This document shows, piece after piece, positions 18,143-26,185 of a stretch of DNA of 64,000 nucleotides (positions are counted from its first letter, which is position 1; the number at the start of each line of letters is the position of its first letter). The translations under genes were made by a program, and so were the position numbers. Origin of the DNA: Methanomicrobiales archaeon (lineage in GTDB: Archaea; Halobacteriota; Methanomicrobia; Methanomicrobiales; JACTUA01); NCBI GenBank assembly GCA_015660865.1, contig JACTUA010000001.1, positions 388,304 to 452,303 of the forward strand. The letters run 5' to 3'. Under the pieces are notes generated by a model that saw only the letters and a program-made list of their open reading frames with translations, was not told where the DNA came from and made no database searches.

Positions 18143-18308
18143 GAGACAAAATACCAGAATACCATTCACAACTTTCTCCAGCGTTTTTGCTGGCAAATTT
18201 GTGCCAATCATCAGCTTCGCTTTTATTCGTGCAGAAAAACTCGCAGTCCTTCTGAATCATCTCGTTCAGAACAGGTTTCCCGCACATGAAACACTTTTGG
18301 TCCACTGA
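18140..18308 (-). pseudogene. Zinc-knuckle protein fragment running into a GC-rich repeat
   Basis: The minus-strand frame reads KCFMCGKPVLNEMIQKDCEF, with a second pair CEFFC and DDWHKF: a CxxC...CxxxC treble-clef-like knuckle. There is no clean start: ATG 18287 would drop the first Cys, a GTG lies just before, and the frame upstream is the GC-rich repeat copy E. The 3' end overlaps the convergent secreted-protein gene. Probably a gene relic truncated by the repeat. Confidence 0.35.
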
Positions 18309-18405
18309 TCCGGTGCCCGGCCTCCGGCCGGCGTCGCCGGGCCACACCCCGGTCCGGAGGGGCTTCGGGGCCTTCGCCGGCCCAGGCCCTGGGGCGGGTG
18401 GGCAT
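18305..18405. repeat. GC-rich intergenic repeat, copy E
   Basis: Contains GTCGCCGGGCCACACCCCGGTCCG (identical block in copy D), CTTCGGGGCCTTCGCCGG and the core GGCCCAGGCCCTGGGGCGGG at about 18379-18398. This is the last copy of the family in the window. Confidence 0.7.
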
Positions 18406-18501
18406 CGCCGGAGGCAATTACGGTCACCTCATCCCTCGTGGAATTATCTCAACTCAGTAAAACAAAACGAGACCTGCTCCATGCATCCCCTGACCTTGCA
18501 T

Positions 18502-19287
18502 TTAATAACGACCGCTCCCTGTTGAAAGAAAACCATTACCCTGTATCCATCCCTGCTGTCTGTACTCCACGGTTACTTCAATTGCCTCTCCATAAGAATT
18601 TCCAGACCATCCCAACTCCCACCACTGATTCATTCCTCCGCTTGAGATGGTTATGGTGAGATTACCTCCCTCTCTGGATGAATAGTGTACATAGATCGGA
18701 GCCATGTATTGGTAACATCGTCCAGGCTGATACGGACCCTGGCAGGGTACCGGTTGTAACAATGCTGGGTAGGAGAGTAACGGTTCCCGGTTGAGCGGAT
18801 TTTGAGTATCGATCGGTTGTTGAACTCTCTGTGAAATGCCAAACTCCAGTGGTATCAGTACCGGCGTCTCACTGGAATAGGCAGTTTCCGTTGGTGGCGG
18901 AGTCCCCATCGGTGTACTTCCCGGCTCTATGGGGATAGGATACCCGTGATATTCAGGCACTATTTTTCCTGCGAATATCTTCAGCATGGGAGTATCATTC
19001 ACATGTTCGAGGGATAGCCTCCAATCCGGGGGGATGCCATATCCGTCTCCCTCAGCGAGGGCCTCTCCGAGGAGGGAGTTGTTCTGGATAAAAGGCACGG
19101 GAAGGAGCAGGGTTATATTTTCAAGCACCGACGGAGTTGAAATTATCACCCGGTATTGAAGTTCATGATATTCACTCTCTTTCCTCATCACCATACCCTG
19201 CCAGAAAAACCAGGTAAGGATGATGACAATCAGAAGGATGGCGGTTATAAAGAGGAAGTGTTTCGACGAGAGAGTCATATTTGACAA
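18502..19287 (-). CDS. Signal-anchored extracellular protein of unknown function
   Basis: 261 residues. An N-terminal anchor helix (about 10-31, FLFITAILLIVIILTWFFW) is followed by an extracellular region with a Pro/Thr-rich linker near 125-150 (PGSTPMGTPPPTETAYSSET). Four C-terminal motifs of aromatic residues (NQWWELGWSG) suggest a beta domain. CQGPYQPGRC contains a likely disulfide. No enzyme motif was seen. Single gene, with repeat-like DNA on both sides. Confidence 0.6.
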   Translation of the reverse strand: MSNMTLSSKHFLFITAILLIVIILTWFFWQGMVMRKESEYHELQYRVIISTPSVLENITLLLPVPFIQNNSLLGEALAEGDGYGIPPDWRLSLEHVNDTPMLKIFAGKIVPEYHGYPIPIEPGSTPMGTPPPTETAYSSETPVLIPLEFGISQRVQQPIDTQNPLNREPLLSYPALLQPVPCQGPYQPGRCYQYMAPIYVHYSSREGGNLTITISSGGMNQWWELGWSGNSYGEAIEVTVEYRQQGWIQGNGFLSTGSGRY

Positions 19288-19339
19288 TGATACTCAGTCG
19301 CGGTAGTGAAAAGAATTTTGAATTAATTCCTAATTTTGC

Positions 19340-19455
19340 CCACTCGGCCTTCGGGATGGAACTGATAACCAAGCGTGGGTGCTGGCGGCGGGCGGGGGCC
19401 TTCCAGTGGTTCCCCGTATTCCAGGTCCTTCTCTGGTGGGCCGCCGCGAGCGATT
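19340..19455 (+). repeat. Chimeric fragment: GC-rich repeat piece joined to a piece of the 19994 gene
   Basis: The first part (CTGATAACCAAGCGTGGGTGCTGGCGGCGGGCGGGGGCC) resembles a section of repeat copy C at 5345-5383. The second part, about 19402-19450 (CTTCCAGTGGTTCCCCGTATTCC and on), is almost identical to 20198-20247 inside the downstream membrane-protein gene. No frame makes sense across the join. Confidence 0.6.
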
Positions 19456-19821
19456 ATAATCTAGGTTATCATAAGAGGGATGGAGACGAGGGCGTGATAA
19501 ACTGAAATCAAAATCGAGAGCGGATGAGATAAAAGCAATAGTGAAGAGACAAGAAATGCACGATTCTTTCTTTTTGCCTGATGAAAACTTTGATGTTATT
19601 CCTTATATTTGCCCATTATTTGTCCTTTTTTTCCTTTTTTCGTTGTTCTTTGACGGATTCTTGAGTCACTGTGCGTCTTCGGATTGTGGATTCTTTCTTT
19701 GGCAGCCATACAAGACCCCTACAATTCAATGATATATTATTCCTCTATATATAATTATCTTCATGGGAGATAGATCAGGGAATATCTGGGATTATTCCTT
19801 CCTTGTTACGGAGAGGATTCC

Positions 19822-19965
19822 TCATGTAAAATGGTTCGGGCAATAACGAATTGTATCCTCAAGCATTGACCAGATTGCGGTATGGAACATCTTTTTATTT
19901 TTTCCTGCAACCCTCGTCCCCATGATACGTATCTCAGTTTCATGCTTTAATTTATAAGCAGCCAA
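19822..19965 (-). pseudogene. Possible relic of a universal stress protein C-terminus
   Basis: The minus-strand translation contains IRIMGTRVAGKNKKMFHTAI and later RYCPNHF, which resembles the UspA nucleotide-binding end (MGTRGxGKxKKMFxGS...CPV). No start or N-terminal half is present: upstream lies the divergent 19994 gene. The rest of 19456-19993 shows no gene I can support. Confidence 0.35.
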
Positions 19966-19993
19966 TAGATGTGTAGCCCGGTGATTTACAGCA

Positions 19994-20725
19994 ATGACAC
20001 CAGAAACGACACAACCAATGTCACCTGCAACGGCAGAAAACCTGCAAAATGTGAACATCACGTCGCAAAACTTCGCCTCCGAGCTCCAGAGCTTCTTTGC
20101 CCTGTGCCTGATGAACCTGGTGTTCGGGTCGCTTGCCATGGCCTTCGGGATGCAGTTTATCGTCACCGCGGTGCTGGTAATGGCGGAGGCAGGGACCTTC
20201 CAGTGGTTCCCCGTATTCCAGGTCCTTCTCGGGTGGGCCGCCGCGGTGGTCGGGTTCCGGTGGATCCTCTCCAGCGCGAAGATCCTGAAAGGCGTGACGA
20301 AGATCCGGAGGGAGTACCGGGCGATGGAAGAACCGGTACCCGCCGAAGCCCTCACCCGGCTGATCGTCAGGATGATGGCCCACTACCGGGAGAACTGGAA
20401 GGCCATCTGGAGGATGAACCTGATCTCCACCCTGGGCGGCTGCATCTTCTTCATCCTTGGCGTGCTGAACCTCTTTGAGGGCATATCGGCGGTGCTTGCC
20501 GGGTCGGGGCCGGCATACGTCTTCATCGTCCAGGAAGGGCTGACCTCCGGGATTGGACGAACCCTGCTCATCTCCTTCTTTGCGGCCGCGATCAACCTGA
20601 CCATCGGAGTAGTGAGCCTCCGCTTCTCCTCCTGGTTCCGCCGGTATGCCCGGGCCTGGGACCGCCGGCTGATCGAGGCCTCCCATACGGAGGAGGCCCT
20701 GAAGCACGCGATGGAGCAGGGATGA
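19994..20725 (+). CDS. Multi-pass membrane protein of unknown function
   Basis: 243 residues with four likely membrane helices in two pairs (about 33-60 and 67-87, then 143-165 and 185-212), split by a charged cytoplasmic loop (SSAKILKGVTKIRREYRAME), and an amphipathic C-terminal helix. No family recognised. Its stop overlaps the start of a winged-helix gene (ATGA), so the pair is one transcript. A 50-base piece of this gene is copied about 0.8 kb upstream (19402-19450). Confidence 0.65.
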   Translation: MTPETTQPMSPATAENLQNVNITSQNFASELQSFFALCLMNLVFGSLAMAFGMQFIVTAVLVMAEAGTFQWFPVFQVLLGWAAAVVGFRWILSSAKILKGVTKIRREYRAMEEPVPAEALTRLIVRMMAHYRENWKAIWRMNLISTLGGCIFFILGVLNLFEGISAVLAGSGPAYVFIVQEGLTSGIGRTLLISFFAAAINLTIGVVSLRFSSWFRRYARAWDRRLIEASHTEEALKHAMEQG

Positions 20726-21003
20726 CCATGGCCGAGAGGAGGACCCCCTACGAGATCTACTGGGAGATCCTGATCTTCTGCAGGACGCCTCGCGCCTTCA
20801 CGAGCATCATTAACCGCTGCGACCTCAACTCGAAGACCGGCCAGGAGTACCTGGACTTCCTCACCGGTAAAGGGTACCTCACGGCGGTGAAGGAAGGGGA
20901 GAGGACCGGCTATACATCGACACCGCGGGCAAACGAGTATATCGAGCTCTTCACCCGGCTCTACCAGTCGGTGTTCGATAAGATACCAGGGTTCAAGTTG
21001 TAA
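20722..21003 (+). CDS. Winged-helix protein, predicted transcriptional regulator
   Basis: 93 residues. RTPYEIYWEILIFCRTPRAF is helix 1 of an archaeal winged helix (HTH_45-like), then NRCDLNSKTGQEYLDFLTGK is the recognition helix and GYLTAVKEGERTGYTSTPRA the wing. The C-terminal helix (NEYIELFTRLYQSVFD) is probably for dimer contact. Coupled to the upstream membrane protein by a 4-nt overlap, which suggests the pair may form a membrane sensor and regulator; that is inference. Confidence 0.75.
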   Translation: MTMAERRTPYEIYWEILIFCRTPRAFTSIINRCDLNSKTGQEYLDFLTGKGYLTAVKEGERTGYTSTPRANEYIELFTRLYQSVFDKIPGFKL

Positions 21004-21163
21004 GCGGGACAATCTCACAAGAAGTGACAAAGGTAAAAAATCCCATTTTTTCCTGCAGTAACCCAAAAAAATCATTCCTCGCCGCGGTAAAAGATCCGTC
21101 AAGATCTCCGATTCCTTGAAAAGAATTAGGTATCGGGTTGACACCTCACCGTTTCAACCGGCG

Positions 21164-21772
21164 TTACATCCCGATCATCGCACCGTACTTCGAATACACT
21201 TCCCTGACGAGTTCGCCGACCTTCGGATTTGTCCAGTCATGCATCCATTCCGATACCAGGGTCTCGACGGTCATGGGAACCACGCCGAGCTGCAGCATCC
21301 TCTTGATGCCATAGTAGTGCGCCTCGGGCGTGGAATCGCCGGCGGCATCCATCAGGCCGTACACCTCGTATCCCTCCTTCAGGGCATGGAGGGCGGTGTA
21401 CGCAAAGCACATGCTCGTCCACAGCCCGGAGATCACCATTTTCTTTCTCCCTGCTTTCTTCGCGGCGTTCCAGGTTCCCTCGTCCTCGAAGGCATCGAAG
21501 CCCGGCACCTTCCGGGCATATACCTCCTGCTTCGGGAATAACCGGGTAATCTCCGGGATAAACTCCCCGTTGTTCGCAGGATTGATGGATGAAAGGACAA
21601 CGGGAACTCCCAGGATGCTCGCAGCCTTTGCAGCGCAGATTGTAGCGATCTTGATCCTCACCTTATCGCTGGAAGCGACGCTCTTGAACATCGTGGGCTG
21701 ATAGTCGACCAGGACCAGGACACTGTTCTTGTCGGTCAGCAGGTCAAGCCTTCCGTCCCTTGAGTTTGCCAT
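21164..21772 (-). CDS. Isochorismatase-family cysteine hydrolase
   Basis: 202 residues from ATG 21772 (MANSRDGRLDLLTDK), selected because GGAGGTGG stands a few bases ahead; an upstream ATG at 21793 is in frame. The family triad is visible: Asp in VLVLVDYQPTMF, Lys in YARKVPGFDAFED and Cys in SGLWTSMCFAYTA, with the cis-peptide region just before it. YcaC-like members of this shape hydrolyse unknown amides or esters. The gene stands alone and is cytoplasmic (no signal). Confidence 0.85.
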   Translation of the reverse strand: MANSRDGRLDLLTDKNSVLVLVDYQPTMFKSVASSDKVRIKIATICAAKAASILGVPVVLSSINPANNGEFIPEITRLFPKQEVYARKVPGFDAFEDEGTWNAAKKAGRKKMVISGLWTSMCFAYTALHALKEGYEVYGLMDAAGDSTPEAHYYGIKRMLQLGVVPMTVETLVSEWMHDWTNPKVGELVREVYSKYGAMIGM

Positions 21773-21837
21773 TTTTCCACCTCCATGGACCATACTAACA
21801 TCGGATATTCGGATTTAAATTTATGGGAGCCCACACG

Positions 21838-21925
21838 TCACCGATTCACGGGACTTCAGGGCCGGGAGGCCGTCGTCAAGGAGTTCCCTGACGAGGAACC
21901 TGAAATAGCTTCGTGCATCCGATCC
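21838..21925 (-). pseudogene. Relic of a HicB antitoxin 3' half
   Basis: The minus strand reads GGATGCACGAAGCTATT, then a one-base shift, then codons for LVRELLDDGLPALKSRES, matching the intact HicB gene at 4129-4347 (RMHEAI...GLVEDGLPIPKSHAS) at DNA level as well. Only about 88 bases survive. Confidence 0.5.
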
Positions 21926-21948
21926 TCAGCCTCCCCATCACCGATCAT

Positions 21949-22488
21949 TCAGTGGTGGTGACCGCCCTTTCCCTCCCCATGGCCTCCCCTGCCGGCGATG
22001 CCTGCGTACAGGTGGTGGGCATACACCACGAACCCTATGAATGCCTGCACGTATGCCCGCCCTGCGGCGACGTTGTTCACATCATAGCGTGTCCTCTCCA
22101 TGACAGTCTTGAACCGCTGCTGCAGGTCTTCCTCCACGACATGAAGCATGAAGCTGATTACCTCTTCTGGATTCCCCTTGGCGATGGCTTTCTCGGCCCG
22201 GGGGACAACAGGACCTTCGTCGAGGCCCGCGGGCTTGAGCCCGGTGTACGGCGCCCCTTCGCCTGCCCGGTGGAGGCGCACAACAGTCTCGAAGAACCAG
22301 TCGTCTGCAAGATCCTGTGCCTCCTTCCCGACCTTTCTCACCCGGATCGCCCGGTTAAAGGCCATCTTCACCTCTCCCTCCGCTTCCTCGGGCACCCAGA
22401 TGAGGATGAGGTTCACGTTTCCCGCATCAAGGGCCCTCTTCGCCGCGGTGACGACAGGGCCGTCCCTTGTATCGCAGTGGGGTGGCAT
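21949..22488 (-). CDS. DUF6448 family protein with His-rich tail
   Basis: 179 residues. MPPHCDTRDGPVVTAAKRAL and DDWFFETVVRLHRAGEGAPY are the signature segments of DUF6448, a methanogen and bacterial family of unknown function with conserved His/Cys/Asp residues that look metal-binding. The C-terminus ends in a His/Gly tail (GGHGEGKGGHHH) that could bind nickel, zinc or copper. No signal peptide, so it is cytoplasmic unless exported another way. Alone on its strand, 120 nt from DUF6159. Confidence 0.8.
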   Translation of the reverse strand: MPPHCDTRDGPVVTAAKRALDAGNVNLILIWVPEEAEGEVKMAFNRAIRVRKVGKEAQDLADDWFFETVVRLHRAGEGAPYTGLKPAGLDEGPVVPRAEKAIAKGNPEEVISFMLHVVEEDLQQRFKTVMERTRYDVNNVAAGRAYVQAFIGFVVYAHHLYAGIAGRGGHGEGKGGHHH

Positions 22489-22608
22489 AAGCTCTCAGGT
22501 CCGATCCATGATTGCTGATCAGACGCATTCTGGATATCCAGTTACTTTAAGGTATCTCCGGGGGTGTTCGGGTCCCCCCAGACCGGAAACGAGAAGGAAA
22601 AAAGTAAT

Positions 22609-23463
22609 TCAGATATTCCCCGATCCGAAGGCCGGCTGCTTCGGCACGAACGCGTTCTCGAGGACCCCTTTCCTGAATCCCGTCGGGACATTTCCTGTTT
22701 TCGCGTAGGTGTAGAGGGCGGTCACGAAGATCCCCTGCATGGCGGATGCCACCACGCTCACGACGGCAAGGAGGATGACGACGAGGGCGATGGCAAGAAT
22801 GATCGCCGCGGCGCTCCCGGTGACGAGCGCTGCAAAGACGCCGAGGAGCCCGACAATCATGATAGCGCCGAAGATGACCCCGATGGAGATCGACCCCACG
22901 ACGCTCTCCCCCCAGGTCTTCCTGAAGAGGGCAACCGACTCCTTTGTTGCATCGATTACCCCTTTGTTCTCGAGGACAAGGACAGGGACCACGAAGATGG
23001 TGACCAGGCTCCATATCCCGCCGACAAGGGCAACGGCAATCTTCCCGATGAACCCGACACGGTTCTGGATTGTGCGGAGGATCATCCCAACGGTTGCGGC
23101 GATGAGGGCCCACGCGAGGATGGGCACGATGTGCCGGACCGCGTTGGATAACCCTTCGCTGATGCTCGTCTCCCGGCCCTGAAGGAGGGCATGGACGCAG
23201 GTGATGAGGGCCGTGTTGAAGAAGATGGCCACGAAGTACGTCACGACGTAGAAGAGGAAGAGGAGGACGTACCAGGGGGCCGGTCCCGCCGCCGCCTGCC
23301 CGAAGACCGCTCCTGAGAGGAAGAGCGGGATGATGAAGGAGATGACGACGAGGAGGGTGAAGATCCCTGAGAGGACGGGGAAGATCAGGAGCTTCCTGTC
23401 CTGGGAGAGGATCCTCCAGCTCATCTTCACAAGCTCCCAGCTACGGCCGATGCTTTCAAACAT
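22609..23463 (-). CDS. DUF6159 family membrane protein
   Basis: 284 residues. MFESIGRSWELVKMSWRILS is the typical amphipathic start, followed by a hydrophobic core with about six membrane helices (IFPVLSGIFTLLVVISFIIP; VLLFLFYVVTYFVAIFFNTA; AALVTGSAAAIILAIALVVI) and the GREtsiseGL-like motif (LLQGRETSISEGLSNAVRHI). Homologues are widespread in bacteria and archaea, of unknown function, loosely related to glycerophosphodiester phosphodiesterase membrane domains. No operon partner. Confidence 0.75.
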   Translation of the reverse strand: MFESIGRSWELVKMSWRILSQDRKLLIFPVLSGIFTLLVVISFIIPLFLSGAVFGQAAAGPAPWYVLLFLFYVVTYFVAIFFNTALITCVHALLQGRETSISEGLSNAVRHIVPILAWALIAATVGMILRTIQNRVGFIGKIAVALVGGIWSLVTIFVVPVLVLENKGVIDATKESVALFRKTWGESVVGSISIGVIFGAIMIVGLLGVFAALVTGSAAAIILAIALVVILLAVVSVVASAMQGIFVTALYTYAKTGNVPTGFRKGVLENAFVPKQPAFGSGNI

Positions 23464-23623
23464 ACTCTCCCGTTGGTCATGAATAGAGATGAAGGTTGGG
23501 AGGTTTCAGCTTCCTCATCATCCCCGGCCGACGGAAGCATCATGAACCCCGGCAGCCTCTCGGAAGGGACCGTGACACGACCAGCCCGAAAAAGCATTTA
23601 TCCTCCCCCGCCCATCGTGTGGT

Positions 23624-24001
23624 ATGCTTCGAACCATTCCCATCATCTTCCTCGCCATCGCCCTTATCCTCGTCGCCGGCTGCGCCGAGCATGCCCCGGC
23701 CTCGGTCGTCCCCTCGGGCGGCCTCTCGGCCTCGGTCTCGAAGGTGGAGGACCACTGGAACTTCGGCCTCGGCTGCTACTGGAAGCCCTCGGGGACCGTG
23801 TTCAACTCCGGAGATACCGAAGCCACGAACGTGGTCACCTTCGTCCAGCTCATCGATACCTCGACAGGGAATATCAGGGACAGCAAGACCATCGCCCTCG
23901 GGGACCTTGCCAAGGGAGATTCCCGGTCCTTCGAAGTATCCCTCGACGGCGAGTGCGACCGGAGCTACCGGGTCGAGGTTCGGCCGATGGAGCAGGCCTG
24001 A
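23624..24001 (+). CDS. Small lipoprotein with FxLYD-like beta domain
   Basis: 125 residues. The signal ends in a lipobox-like AGC (ALILVAGCAEHAP), so it is probably lipid-anchored on the outer face. The mature part WKPSGTVFNSGDTEATNVVT followed by DTSTGNIRDSKTIALGDL is the sequence pattern of FxLYD-type immunoglobulin-like domains. One extra Cys in the mature part may bind or crosslink. Role unknown, probably binding or structural. Confidence 0.75.
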   Translation: MLRTIPIIFLAIALILVAGCAEHAPASVVPSGGLSASVSKVEDHWNFGLGCYWKPSGTVFNSGDTEATNVVTFVQLIDTSTGNIRDSKTIALGDLAKGDSRSFEVSLDGECDRSYRVEVRPMEQA

Positions 24002-24039
24002 AAAAGAGGGATGGTTCCGAGCGGTTGAATCATCCACCG

Positions 24040-24336
24040 TTACTTCTTCGGTTCACACTTCGCTGCCAGGGCTCCCTTCGGCCAGATGAAGTGCAGGATC
24101 ACGAAGGCGATGATCGTCCAGATCAGGCAATCGATGACTGCGATGGGCCAGTCCACGACGGGCGGAGCTTGAAACGTCACGACCCGGTGGAGGTAGGGGA
24201 AGGGCGATCCCCACTGGAGGACATCCACGGTCTTGTCCGGGAAGAGCGGGGCAAGGAAACCGGAGAAATAGGTGATCGCTATGCCCACGATGAGCGCCCA
24301 GGCGGCGGCTACGTTGACCTTGGCACAGTTTATCAT
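24040..24336 (-). CDS. Small membrane protein, unknown
   Basis: 98 residues with two membrane helices (about 8-31, ALIVGIAITYFSGFLAPLF; about 62-85, WPIAVIDCLIWTIIAFVILH) and a Lys-rich C-terminus. No family recognised. Convergent with the lipoprotein gene. The stretch 24337-24509 upstream has no gene I can support. Confidence 0.55.
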   Translation of the reverse strand: MINCAKVNVAAAWALIVGIAITYFSGFLAPLFPDKTVDVLQWGSPFPYLHRVVTFQAPPVVDWPIAVIDCLIWTIIAFVILHFIWPKGALAAKCEPKK

Positions 24337-24509
24337 GTACGCACCGGGAGAAGGCTAAGCAGATCTTCTATTAAAATTTACCGAGATGGATCCATGGCGG
24401 CCACCTCTTGGCCTCATATCCTCCATGAGCCTGAGCGGCTCGCACAACTCCCATGCCCGAATGCCTGTTTCATTGACACAGGGGAGAAATACCTGTCCTG
24501 CGGAACGCG

Positions 24510-24899
24510 TTAATCGCGCTCTCCGGATTGGATCCTTCCAATGTATTTCTGAATATAGCCCGTGATATACGGAGTCACCAGCGGTATAATCATCAACAGC
24601 ATTTCATGCATGAAATCCGGGCGGCTCGTGTCCTTCTGCATGGTGACTCGTGATCTTTCCTGTGCATCTTGAACAGAAGCGCGTGATGTTATCAGTTTGA
24701 TAATCCCGTACACAACTGCCCCCGCAACAACTGCAGTAGCAGCTGTTGCAAACGGGTGCTCGCGTACCGTCTGACCTATTGACCTGTAAGCCCGGGATGG
24801 TGCCTGGACAACAGACTGTTTCAGCCGTCCATAGGATTCGGCGATCAAGGCTTCGGTGATGAGGAGGTCTTCTTCAGTAACACGCCTACGATTTTCCAC
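24510..24899 (-). CDS. Small membrane-associated protein of an envelope-stress operon
   Basis: 129 residues. An N-terminal charged helix (RRRVTEEDLLITEALIAESY) precedes REHPFATAATAVVAGAVVYG, a membrane helix reminiscent of the C-terminal anchor of ElaB/YqjD proteins, and a second hydrophobic stretch (LLMIIPLVTPYITGYI). Family not certain. Its start overlaps the end of the holin-like gene by 14 nt, making it the last gene of a four-gene operon. Confidence 0.6.
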   Translation of the reverse strand: MENRRRVTEEDLLITEALIAESYGRLKQSVVQAPSRAYRSIGQTVREHPFATAATAVVAGAVVYGIIKLITSRASVQDAQERSRVTMQKDTSRPDFMHEMLLMIIPLVTPYITGYIQKYIGRIQSGERD

Positions 24900-25260
24900 T
24901 TTTTATCATCTCCCTGGTTATCGGGGTCCTTAAAACGATTTTGTTCGATACGAGCACGTACGCGAAAATAACGCCGATCGCCCAGATGATGGCTGCGGTT
25001 ATCAGCAGGGCGGCCCAGAGCGGTACCATCGTTGCGATGAAGAGGATTACGCCTATCACCAGGGCCAGTGTGCCGGCTGCCAGTAATGTCACAATTACCG
25101 ACAGGTACAGGATCTGCCTGATCAGAAAGTCAAAGGGTTCGAATACATAGTGCTGCAGAAACAGATCTGTCTTCTGCCGCAGGTAGAGATCGATGTACTT
25201 AATTGTCCTCGCAAACTCCGATTCTATCGATGGTTCTTCATTACTGGCAGCCTTATCCAT
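24886..25260 (-). CDS. Phage-holin-family-like / YqjE-like membrane protein
   Basis: 124 residues. A charged N-terminus (ARTIKYIDLYLRQKTDLF) precedes two closely spaced membrane helices (about 52-78, LSVIVTLLAAGTLALVIGVI; about 80-106, LWAALLITAAIIWAIGVIF). The layout matches the small putative actinobacterial/archaeal holin superfamily proteins and E. coli YqjE, which sit beside YqjD (DUF883) as here. Function unknown; probably membrane organisation under stress rather than lysis. Confidence 0.65.
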   Translation of the reverse strand: MDKAASNEEPSIESEFARTIKYIDLYLRQKTDLFLQHYVFEPFDFLIRQILYLSVIVTLLAAGTLALVIGVILFIATMVPLWAALLITAAIIWAIGVIFAYVLVSNKIVLRTPITREMIKSGKS

Positions 25261-25272
25261 ACGATCCCTCTG

Positions 25273-25617
25273 TTAGTCGCGGGCTTTGAAGATCAACATG
25301 CCGATGAGGACACCCACGCCGACAGCGATCAGGACCGAGGGAACGGGGTGCTGGGCAATGATGGTCTCGACAGGCTCCACCCTTTTATGGTAATCTGCAT
25401 CAATTTTCTCATACCCCGCACCAACTGCGGCCTTGAACCGGTGTACCCGGCCCTCGACATCATGGAGGATATGCTTGACGTCCTCGCCTTTTGCGGATAC
25501 GTCAGCACTCCGCAGCTTGCGGGCAGCCTCCTCGAGCGCTTCGGCTGTCTGGAGCTTCAGATGTTCAGCGCTGGCAACTCCCGTATCCACCATACGGTCT
25601 GCTGTCTCATTCGACAT
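25273..25617 (-). CDS. DUF883 (ElaB/YqjD-like) membrane-anchored protein
   Basis: 114 residues. A long amphipathic helical region (TAEALEEAARKLRSADVSAK) ends in AQHPVPSVLIAVGVGVLIGM, the C-terminal membrane anchor and 'P-hydrophobic-GxGxGxxxG' end of the DUF883 family. In E. coli, relatives bind ribosomes at the membrane in stationary phase; here the role is inferred from family only. It starts 2 nt after the stop of a 42-residue gene and 12 nt before the holin-like gene. Confidence 0.8.
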   Translation of the reverse strand: MSNETADRMVDTGVASAEHLKLQTAEALEEAARKLRSADVSAKGEDVKHILHDVEGRVHRFKAAVGAGYEKIDADYHKRVEPVETIIAQHPVPSVLIAVGVGVLIGMLIFKARD

Positions 25618-25619
25618 GG

Positions 25620-25748
25620 TTATGCACCTTCCTCTGGTGCGTCCTTGATATGTTCGTACATTTTTTCCATCTCCGTTCGTTCCCTGATATGACGTTCTTC
25701 ATGATGTTCAGGAGGAATCATCCTGAAAGAGGGCAGGTTTTTCATCAT
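25620..25748 (-). CDS. Small acidic/basic protein (42 aa) heading the DUF883 operon
   Basis: From ATG 25748 the minus strand gives MMKNLPSFRMIPPEHHEERH and then RERTEMEKMYEHIKDAPEEGA, stopping TAA, with the DUF883 ATG following after 2 nt. It has a charged, coil-forming composition and fits exactly between the promoter element (25778-25836) and DUF883. No family recognised. The predicted transcription start lies only about 9 nt upstream. Confidence 0.55.
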   Translation of the reverse strand: MMKNLPSFRMIPPEHHEERHIRERTEMEKMYEHIKDAPEEGA

Positions 25749-25777
25749 ATCAGAGCAACCATTTATATAGCTGAAAT

Positions 25778-25836
25778 GTATATAAAAATCTTACCTTTTG
25801 TTGCGAAATCTGAATCAATCCAGAGTTTCCGGTGTT
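25778..25836 (-). promoter_or_regulatory. Shared 59-bp promoter element, copy 1 (DUF883 operon)
   Basis: On the minus strand it reads AACACCGGAAA, then an imperfect dyad CTGGATTGATTCAG, then the TATA box GATTTTTATATAC. By eye 53 of 59 bases match the element at 47843-47901 upstream of the LEA-like gene. The TATA box stands about 27 nt before the expected start of transcription; the dyad just upstream is where an activator would bind. Confidence 0.6.
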
Positions 25837-26119
25837 TTATCACAAGACCATTCAGCTCATACTCGGATCACTCCTGTCATCAGGATCCATGTGAAGATGC
25901 TGTTCGCTGCATTCAGATTCGACCATATCAACGGTCTCCACCGAGGAAACAAGGTATATTCTCGCAGAGGCTATCTGAAAAATCCAGAAAATTGAACGAG
26001 TATACATGAAAAGATGTGATGGACTTCTCATGTTTCGACCGTTCGGAGAGGAATGGAGAATTAAGTCAAGGTAATCGCAATGTTCAATAAATGAAATGAC
26101 TAGAAAAATATATATTCCG

Positions 26120-26185
26120 GATCGACGTTAGGGATAACTTAGCCGGCGTTAGGGATAATTCCGGCCAGGCGTGAGGAGTGATAAC
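26120..26185 (+). promoter_or_regulatory. Leader element of the first DUF3494 gene
   Basis: Two tandem copies of CGTTAGGGATAA (about 26125 and 26147). The second lies in a hairpin-capable 24-mer (26142-26165) with GCCGG and CCGGC ends. A TATA box (AATATATATTCC, about 26107-26118) lies just upstream. The same leader precedes the genes at 42263-43339 and 43917-46061. Confidence 0.5.

Noticed and set aside
20021-20707. A 228-codon minus-strand frame opposite the membrane-protein gene
   Set aside because: Antisense to a gene with clear membrane helices and a coupled downstream partner; composition (Gly/Asp/His/Pro) is typical of shadow frames.
23473-24513. A 346-codon plus-strand frame across the lipoprotein gene and beyond
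   Set aside because: Arg/Pro/Gly-rich, overlaps the clearly real lipoprotein in another frame and the 24040 gene on the other strand.
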